Shown piece by piece: positions 50,825-55,900 of a stretch of 55,900 nt of DNA. Position numbers and translations under genes: made by a program. The first letter of the stretch is position 1. The number at the start of each line of letters is the position of its first letter. Origin of the DNA: Bacillota bacterium (GTDB taxonomy: Bacteria; Bacillota; Clostridia; Christensenellales; Aristaeellaceae). The DNA lies in NCBI GenBank assembly GCA_023395615.1, contig JAEWYP010000096.1, positions 1 through 55,900 of the forward strand, in the 5' to 3' direction. The notes below the pieces were generated by a model. The model was not told the DNA's origin. It did not search any database and saw only the letters and a list, made by a program, of their open reading frames with translations.

Positions 50825-51124
50825 TTATTCGGCCATGCCCTCGAAGAACTCAATGGGTTTGGAGTCTTCCTTGAGGGTTACGTAAGCCTTTTTGATTTCG
50901 GGGGTGCGGCCCTGCGTACGGTTCTGTTTCTTGATCTTGCCCAGGGTGCGCACGGTGTTGACGTTCTCCACCTGAATACCCTTGAACACGCTTTCCAGCG
51001 CGTGCTTGATCTCCGTCTTGTTGGCGCGGGGGTCCACCACGAATACGTAGCGCTTTTCGGTGAAGCCTTCGTAGGCTTCCTCGGTCAGCACCGGGCGAAT
51101 GATAATATCGTGCGGGTCTTTCAT
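50825..51124 (-). CDS. rplW: Ribosomal protein L23
   Basis: 99 residues; docking site for trigger factor and SRP at the tunnel exit. DIIIRPVLTEEAY, YVFVVDPRANKTEIKHALE and VNTVRTLGKIKKQNRTQG. Its ATG overlaps the rplD stop by four bases. Confidence 0.97.
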   Translation of the reverse strand: MKDPHDIIIRPVLTEEAYEGFTEKRYVFVVDPRANKTEIKHALESVFKGIQVENVNTVRTLGKIKKQNRTQGRTPEIKKAYVTLKEDSKPIEFFEGMAE

Positions 51125-51744
51125 GCGTAAACCTCCTCTACGCCCTTGAGGGCATCCTGCGTGAGGATGATCTTGCCGGCCTTTAAAATGTCGTATACGT
51201 TGAGCGTATTCACATACAAGGTCTGCAACTGCTGGAGGTTGTTGCCCGCGCGCACAACGTTCTCGTCGCGGCCGGGAAGCACCAGCATGGTGTTTTTAGT
51301 GAGTTCGAAGTTGCCGAGGAACTTGACCATCAGTTTGGTCTTGGCCTCGTCCAGCTTCAGGGCGTCGATCACGATAATATCGCCATCGTTCAGTTTGCTG
51401 GTCATCGCGCTCTTAAAAGCCAGGCGGCGAACCTTGCGGGGAACGTTTACGACGTAATCGCGGGGCTTGGGAGCGAACACGACGCCGCCGTGCTTGAACT
51501 GGGGCGCGCGGTTGCCGTGATGGCGCGCATTGCCGGTGCCCTTCTGGCGGTAGATTTTCCGGCCGCCGCCGCGAACCTCGCCGCGGGTGAGGGCGCTCTG
51601 CGTGCCCTGGCGTTTGTTGGCCAGAATGGAACGCACCACAAGGTGCATGGCGGCTACGTTGACGGGAGCCGCGAAAATCGCATCGCTCAGCTCCACCTCG
51701 CCGATGGCCGCGCCTTCCATATTATAAAGTGCAGTCTTAGGCAT
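51121..51744 (-). CDS. rplD: Ribosomal protein L4
   Basis: 207 residues. The long tunnel loop (ANKRQGTQSALTRGEVRGGG, RQKGTGNARHHGNRAPQFKHGG) is canonical. L4 represses the S10 operon in gammaproteobacteria; whether it does so in Clostridia is not known, but the rpsJ leader here is long and structured. Confidence 0.97.
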   Translation of the reverse strand: MPKTALYNMEGAAIGEVELSDAIFAAPVNVAAMHLVVRSILANKRQGTQSALTRGEVRGGGRKIYRQKGTGNARHHGNRAPQFKHGGVVFAPKPRDYVVNVPRKVRRLAFKSAMTSKLNDGDIIVIDALKLDEAKTKLMVKFLGNFELTKNTMLVLPGRDENVVRAGNNLQQLQTLYVNTLNVYDILKAGKIILTQDALKGVEEVYA

Positions 51745-51774
51745 GGATTATTTCCTCCTTCAGTCGAGCTTGAA

Positions 51775-52419
51775 TCAGGCGCCCTTGACGGCATTGCGCA
51801 CGAGCAGCAGGCCGCCGTTGGGTCCGGGCACCGCGCCCTTGATGAGGAGCAGGTTGCGCTCGGTGTCGATCTTGACGATCTCCAGGTTCTGCACCGTTAC
51901 GCGCTCCACGCCGTAATGGCCGGGCATCTTCTTGTTTTTGAAAACACGGGCGGGATCGGTGTTGGCGCTCATGGAGCCTACGCCACGGTGGTACTTGGAG
52001 CCGTGAGCCATAGGACCGGTGTGCTGATGCCAGCGGTAGATGGCGCCGGTAAAGCCGCGGCCGCGGGTGATACCGCACACGTCGATTTTTTCTCCGGCTT
52101 CAAACTGGGCTACGGTGATATCGGCGCCCACTTCCAGCTGAGAAGCATTGTCCAGCTTCAGTTCCCGCAGATAACGCGCGGGGGCGACGCCGGCCTTTTT
52201 GAAGTGACCGGTCATGGGTTTGTTAACCAGTTTCTTGGCGCGGTTTTCCGGCAGGGTGTCAAAACCGACCTGCACGGCCTCGTAACCGTCGCTTTCCACG
52301 TTCTTTTTCTGCACTACCTTGCAGGGGCCTGCCTCCACCACGGTCACGGGAACGAGGCGGCCGTCATCGGTGAAGACCTGCGTCATGCCGATCTTCTTGC
52401 CTACGATCGCTTTTTTCAT
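51775..52419 (-). CDS. rplC: Ribosomal protein L3
   Basis: 214 residues. KKAIVGKKIGMTQVFTDDG at the start and GVTRGRGF-like ITRGRGFTGAIYRWHQHTGPMAHGS loop that reaches the peptidyl-transferase centre; starts 50S assembly. Confidence 0.97.
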   Translation of the reverse strand: MKKAIVGKKIGMTQVFTDDGRLVPVTVVEAGPCKVVQKKNVESDGYEAVQVGFDTLPENRAKKLVNKPMTGHFKKAGVAPARYLRELKLDNASQLEVGADITVAQFEAGEKIDVCGITRGRGFTGAIYRWHQHTGPMAHGSKYHRGVGSMSANTDPARVFKNKKMPGHYGVERVTVQNLEIVKIDTERNLLLIKGAVPGPNGGLLLVRNAVKGA

Positions 52420-52436
52420 GATAGCGTACCTCCTGC

Positions 52437-52751
52437 TTAATTGTTCAGCTTGATTTCGATCTCGACACCGGCAGGAAGATCGAGCTTCATCATGGCGTCC
52501 ACGGTGCGGGGATTGGGGTTTAAGATGTCGATCAGGCGTTTGTGGGTGCGCATTTCGAACTGCTCGCGGCTGTCCTTATACTTGTGCGGCGCACGAAGAA
52601 TGGTGACGATTTCCTTCTCGGTCGGAAGGGGGATGGGGCCAGACACCCTCGCCCCGGTCCGCTTGGCGGTCTCCACGATCCGTTCCGCAGACTGGTCGAT
52701 CAGGTTGTGCTCGTAGGCCTTCAGCTTGATCCGAATCTTTTGGTTGGCCAT
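52437..52751 (-). CDS. rpsJ: Ribosomal protein S10
   Basis: 104 residues; also NusB partner in antitermination. KIRIKLKAYEHNLIDQSAERIVE and HKRLIDILNPNPRTVDAMMKLDLPAGVEIEIKL are canonical. GGAGG lies 8 bases upstream. First gene of the S10-spc block. Confidence 0.97.
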   Translation of the reverse strand: MANQKIRIKLKAYEHNLIDQSAERIVETAKRTGARVSGPIPLPTEKEIVTILRAPHKYKDSREQFEMRTHKRLIDILNPNPRTVDAMMKLDLPAGVEIEIKLNN

Positions 52752-52985
52752 TTGTAAACCTCCTTGACTTTCGTCTCAAGTACACCGCTCCGGGCGTGTC
52801 CATCGGCAACTTTTCGTCAGGCGGTATTTCTCCCGCCCTCCCTTACGGCCTTTGCAAACCGTATTCAAGGCTTCCGGCCGCGCATGCGGCGTCTTAAGTC
52901 CGTCGCCCGATTACCGGGCTGGTCCGCGATAATTACCCGCCATGGCCATGGCGGCAACTTATCACATCATCCCTGAACAGACAGC
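52752..52985 (-). promoter_or_regulatory. Structured leader of the S10 operon
   Basis: About 230 nt of untranslated RNA with four hairpins: an 18-bp palindrome CCGCCATGG/CCATGGCGG (52937-52954), GCCCG/CGGGC (52905-52919), GCCGC-GCAT-GCGGC (52877-52890) and GGCGG/CCGCC (52820-52837). No T-run follows any stem, so control is more likely by protein binding or translation than by termination. Confidence 0.55.
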
Positions 52986-52991
52986 TTTGAT

Positions 52992-53020
52992 AGTATACCG
53001 GATCAGCTGGAAAAAAGCAA
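52992..53020 (-). promoter_or_regulatory. Promoter of the S10-spc block
   Basis: Minus strand TTGCTT (53020-53015), 17 bp, TATACT (52997-52992). The stretch 53021-53201 between this and the CotH-like gene has only a weak ACACGC/GCGTGT hairpin near 53104-53123 and no other feature. Confidence 0.8.
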
Positions 53021-53201
53021 GCATTTTTTCAAAACTAATTCGTTTATTTATGATCTTCAAAACTCTCTGCCGTCCCTGTCCGCTTCGTTTTCTATCTTCT
53101 ATATACACACGCGCTCGTGCGTGTCCATCCATTTCATTCAGAGCATGGCAGACTCACATCGGCGGCATCATTTGCCACAGGGTTGAGCGCTCACCATTTT
53201 A

Positions 53202-55577
53202 TCATTTCTCAAATGCCGTCGCCCATACCGTCGGCGTATAGGAACGATCCAATGTACTCATCAGATCTTCGTAACCGCTTTCCAGAAAATACGTTACCGC
53301 CGCCTCGTAATCGTCGCCATACAGCTCCGTAATGTCCGGTACGTTGGCAAGCACCTCTTTCGGGTCGAAGAACACGTTGGCCACATCCCCCCGTGCAATT
53401 CCGGTTTCCACATAATACGCCAGCAGCGCGTCCGGATCGTCACCAGCGGCGGCGGCGGCATCGGCATTATGCTCCGCGTAATACTCGGCGTTGAATACCA
53501 ATCCATAGTCGGTTCCATCATACTCTGCCGGCCGGTAGGAGGGATCATCAAACTGCACGGAAACCGTTACCGTTCCGTCCTCGCAATATGTTGCGGGCAC
53601 ACAAACGCCGTTAACTGTTACGGTCGCATCCTCTGCCAGCGCGCAACCGGGTTTACTCTCCACTGTCAGATCCGCCTGCCAAACGGCATCTTCGTCCTCC
53701 GTCGCCTCCGATATCTGTGTAAGCTGCACCTGCGGCTGTTCCGCATTGGTATGCAGGTCGTCCAGCGTCGCACATAATCGTTCCCCGGTGTTCCCGTAAG
53801 GCGCGCTCAGAGATATGGCAACATTCTTTGCGCTCTCCTCACCCGGCCACTGCGCAATATCCTGTTCCAGCCATGCGAACCTGTCCTCAATAAACGACCG
53901 CAGGGCCTGATAATTCTCTTCGCGGGTCTCTGCTACCACGGTGCCAAAAATGGATTCCGGTTTCCACAGCATATCATTCATTTTGCGGGAAGCGGCTGTC
54001 TGCCGCCAGTACCAGGCAAGCGAATGTAAGCCCCCGCTTACAGCGTTCTCATCCCCCAGCAGCACATTTCTCACGGCCGGAGCAAGTTTTTGCACAAAAA
54101 AAGTCTTCGACAGGGTTTGGAATTCCGGGATTCGCTCCAGATCATGCGCCCAACTATCCACTCCGTTTGGCAGCGTAAGCGAGTCCGCCACGGAGCTATT
54201 CTCACTGTAGCGCCTGTAAAAAGCCTGATCAAAGTCCCATACCGGGCCCATTTGCACTTTTGTGCTGCCCTCCGGCAATACAAAATAGGTTGATGAAGAT
54301 AACCACGTGTCAGGGTTTTTTGCCAGCTTATTAACCCAGTAATACGGAAGAACCGATTCCGCATCCAACAACTCGTTCCAGTTCTCCCCCGTCTCCGGGT
54401 TCACGCCATAGTTGGTCAGCGCGGCGTCAAGATTCGAAAACAGGCCTCCAATATAGCTGACCATATTGACGGATGCATGCTTGGGATTCTTAATTGTAAA
54501 GTACATACCATTCGACAACCCGAAATAGGCATTCTCCTCCGAATAATACGCATTATCCAGTTCCACCAGATAAGCGCCGAGGTTTGTCTCGTCGCCATCT
54601 TCCACCCCATCCAGCGCCGCCACGGAAACGCCGTCATCCGTTTCCGTCTTCGTCTGTTCGAGCATATCCAGGTCAATTCCAACTTTATTATTAAACTTTT
54701 TCAGGATGTCGTCGTAATTCTCCGCCTCAACACGGCCGTCCCCCACTTCCACCTTCTCTGTCAACAGATATTGTCCGCGGTATTCTCCATCATAGTACAG
54801 ATCCACCGTCTGACAATCGGGCGCGTCGGTCTGACCCAGTGCGCGCGCCAGATCATAGGCGATGCGGTTATGAAGCATGGTCGCGTCGTAGTATTCCGCC
54901 AATAAAATCCACTGTTTATTCTCATTGTGCGCGTCTCCTGTATCCAACAGGTCCGCTGCGCGGGAAAGGGTGATCTGATAAGGTTTTTTATTCACCGTCG
55001 TTTTGGTTTCGTAGGTCAGCGGATAATTTCCCCAGGTGGAGTTTCCTCGGCCGCGAATCTCTTTCAAACCCCCGTTGTAGATCACACTTCCGTCTGCGCG
55101 GAGCATCACCGCATCCCCGCTTGCGGCAGTTTCATGGTGTTCGCTGCCGTCCACCCAAGCGCGCCCATGGTTATCCTGATCGTCGCTCAGGATGAAAAGC
55201 GAACTGATATCCGCTGAAAACATTACCGTCAGTGTTTCGGTCTCGCCCGATTCGAAAGTAAAGGTGGCGTGATACTTACCGTCTTCCGGCTCCCGATAAA
55301 ACAGAGAAGTAAAATCAAACGCCTCTCCGGAGGAAACCATAATCGATTCGCCTGTATTTCCCGCTACCGTCATTCTGCCAGATGCGCCTGAGTATAAAAC
55401 CAGTTCCGCCGGATTCGCCGCAGCCGGCAGCAGCAGGCAGTTTGTTCCATTAATATTATTGGGATACACAATTGCTCCACAATTGCCCTGCCATGTGATT
55501 TCCGTTGTTTCCGCCAGTGCGCCACCAGCCAGCCATAATAAAGCGATAAAGAGTGCTCCGCCTAAGTAACGTTTCAT
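53202..55577 (-). CDS. Secreted CotH-family protein kinase-like protein
   Basis: 791 residues from ATG 55577 (GGAAGGG 8 bases upstream). Signal peptide 1-23. A beta-rich N-terminal region (25-130) is followed by the CotH domain with RGRGNSTWGNY (175-185), the WILLAEYYDATMLHNRIAYDLARALG helix, YRGQYLLTEKV, and WDFD (447-450), matching the atypical kinase fold of spore coat CotH. A beta domain and two C-terminal repeats follow (FNAEYYAEHNADAAAAAG and FFDPKEVLANVPDITELYG), a motif known from other clostridial surface proteins. No spore-coat genes are nearby. Placed between tuf and rpsJ on the same strand. Confidence 0.87.
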   Translation of the reverse strand: MKRYLGGALFIALLWLAGGALAETTEITWQGNCGAIVYPNNINGTNCLLLPAAANPAELVLYSGASGRMTVAGNTGESIMVSSGEAFDFTSLFYREPEDGKYHATFTFESGETETLTVMFSADISSLFILSDDQDNHGRAWVDGSEHHETAASGDAVMLRADGSVIYNGGLKEIRGRGNSTWGNYPLTYETKTTVNKKPYQITLSRAADLLDTGDAHNENKQWILLAEYYDATMLHNRIAYDLARALGQTDAPDCQTVDLYYDGEYRGQYLLTEKVEVGDGRVEAENYDDILKKFNNKVGIDLDMLEQTKTETDDGVSVAALDGVEDGDETNLGAYLVELDNAYYSEENAYFGLSNGMYFTIKNPKHASVNMVSYIGGLFSNLDAALTNYGVNPETGENWNELLDAESVLPYYWVNKLAKNPDTWLSSSTYFVLPEGSTKVQMGPVWDFDQAFYRRYSENSSVADSLTLPNGVDSWAHDLERIPEFQTLSKTFFVQKLAPAVRNVLLGDENAVSGGLHSLAWYWRQTAASRKMNDMLWKPESIFGTVVAETREENYQALRSFIEDRFAWLEQDIAQWPGEESAKNVAISLSAPYGNTGERLCATLDDLHTNAEQPQVQLTQISEATEDEDAVWQADLTVESKPGCALAEDATVTVNGVCVPATYCEDGTVTVSVQFDDPSYRPAEYDGTDYGLVFNAEYYAEHNADAAAAAGDDPDALLAYYVETGIARGDVANVFFDPKEVLANVPDITELYGDDYEAAVTYFLESGYEDLMSTLDRSYTPTVWATAFEK

Positions 55578-55718
55578 TCCGCAGACCCTTCCCATGATGA
55601 AGTCTGTTCAGAATGACAGTTGAATTTGAACTGAAGGTGAACGTTATGGAAAAATCGCCGTAGCAAATTGTAACAAATGATAGGGCGTTCTTTTCATCCA
55701 TCCGTTTTCCAGCACGAA

Positions 55719-55748
55719 AAGACCGCCGGGAACATTCCCGGCGGTCTT
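55719..55748 (-). terminator. Terminator of tuf
   Basis: A 14-bp perfect stem AAGACCGCCGGGAA/TTCCCGGCGGTCTT with a 2-base loop, then TTTTCG on the minus strand. It lies 27 bases after the tuf stop and isolates the CotH-like gene. Confidence 0.93.
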
Positions 55749-55775
55749 GAACAGCGATGTTCGTTTTGTGTTTGC

Positions 55776-55900
55776 TTACTCCAGCACCTTGGCGACAACG
55801 CCGGAACCAACCGTGCGGCCGCCCTCGCGGATAGCGAAGCGCAGGCCCGGCTCGATGGCGATCGGGGTAATCAGCTTGATCTCCATGTCGATATGGTCGC
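55776..55900 (-). CDS. tuf: Elongation factor Tu, 3' end only
   Basis: Only the last 41 or so codons lie in the window. They read DMEIKLITPIAIEPGLRFAI then REGGRTVGSGVVAKVLE, the C-terminal beta-barrel of EF-Tu. The 5' end is outside the window. Its position upstream of the S10 operon on the same strand matches the usual str-S10 order. Confidence 0.96.
   Translation of the reverse strand, partial: DHIDMEIKLITPIAIEPGLRFAIREGGRTVGSGVVAKVLE

Overview
The window is a chromosomal segment of a fairly GC-rich member of the Bacillota, most likely class Clostridia. Evidence: a Firmicutes-style S10-spc-alpha ribosomal block, the zinc-ribbon type of S14, a four-cysteine S4, a KOW/L14e-like gene between map and infA, polA-coaE-lytic transglycosylase, plsX-acpP-rnc-smc-ftsY, UPF0340, TIGR04076 and DUF975 proteins, and a CotH-family surface protein. 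A relative of uncultured gut or rumen Clostridia is my inference. No rRNA, tRNA, CRISPR array, insertion sequence or prophage was seen.

Left part (1-8400), mixed strands: murA; a DnaJ-domain/TPR protein; an AT-richer 364-residue protein of unknown function; a YihX-like HAD phosphatase; an AraC/GyrI-like regulator; aldose 1-epimerase; a divergent class-3-type lipase.

8391-22170, all plus strand: a large membrane-anchored beta-propeller protein followed by plsX, acpP, rnc, smc, ftsY (membrane lipid precursors, RNA processing, chromosome structure, SRP targeting), then a DUF975 membrane protein, a GNAT acetyltransferase, a SpoU RNA methyltransferase, a UPF0340 protein and a TIGR04076 protein, ending in a strong terminator.

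22198-36106: a zinc-ribbon gene preceded by about 210 nt that folds well and looks like a structured RNA (raiA RNA is the leading candidate); a cytidylate-kinase-like gene; then a minus-strand cell-envelope and replication cluster: polA, coaE, a membrane lytic transglycosylase, an orphan peptide-binding protein and a CHAP amidase/peptidase, followed by a secreted caspase-like protease and a polyprenyl-phosphate glycosyltransferase with their own promoter. nrdR and an O-antigen-ligase-like protein follow.

36170-53020, all minus strand: ribosomal genes in transcription order rpsJ-rplC-rplD-rplW-rplB-rpsS-rplV-rpsC-rplP-rpmC-rpsQ-rplN-rplX-rplE-rpsN-rpsH-rplF-rplR-rpsE-rpmD-rplO-secY, then adk-map-KOW-infA-rpmJ, then rpsM-rpsK-rpsD-rpoA-rplQ. 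The block is cut into at least three transcription units: promoters are visible before rpsJ, adk and rpsM, and terminators after rpmJ and rplQ. A CotH-family secreted protein (53202-55577) lies between this block and the 3' end of tuf at the right edge.

Most of the window is housekeeping. The parts least explained by known families are the structured RNA at about 22.5-22.7 kb, the 364-residue orphan at 2.3 kb, the propeller protein with a disordered cytoplasmic arm at 8.4 kb, the envelope cluster with a caspase-like protease, and the leaders and gaps inside the ribosomal block.
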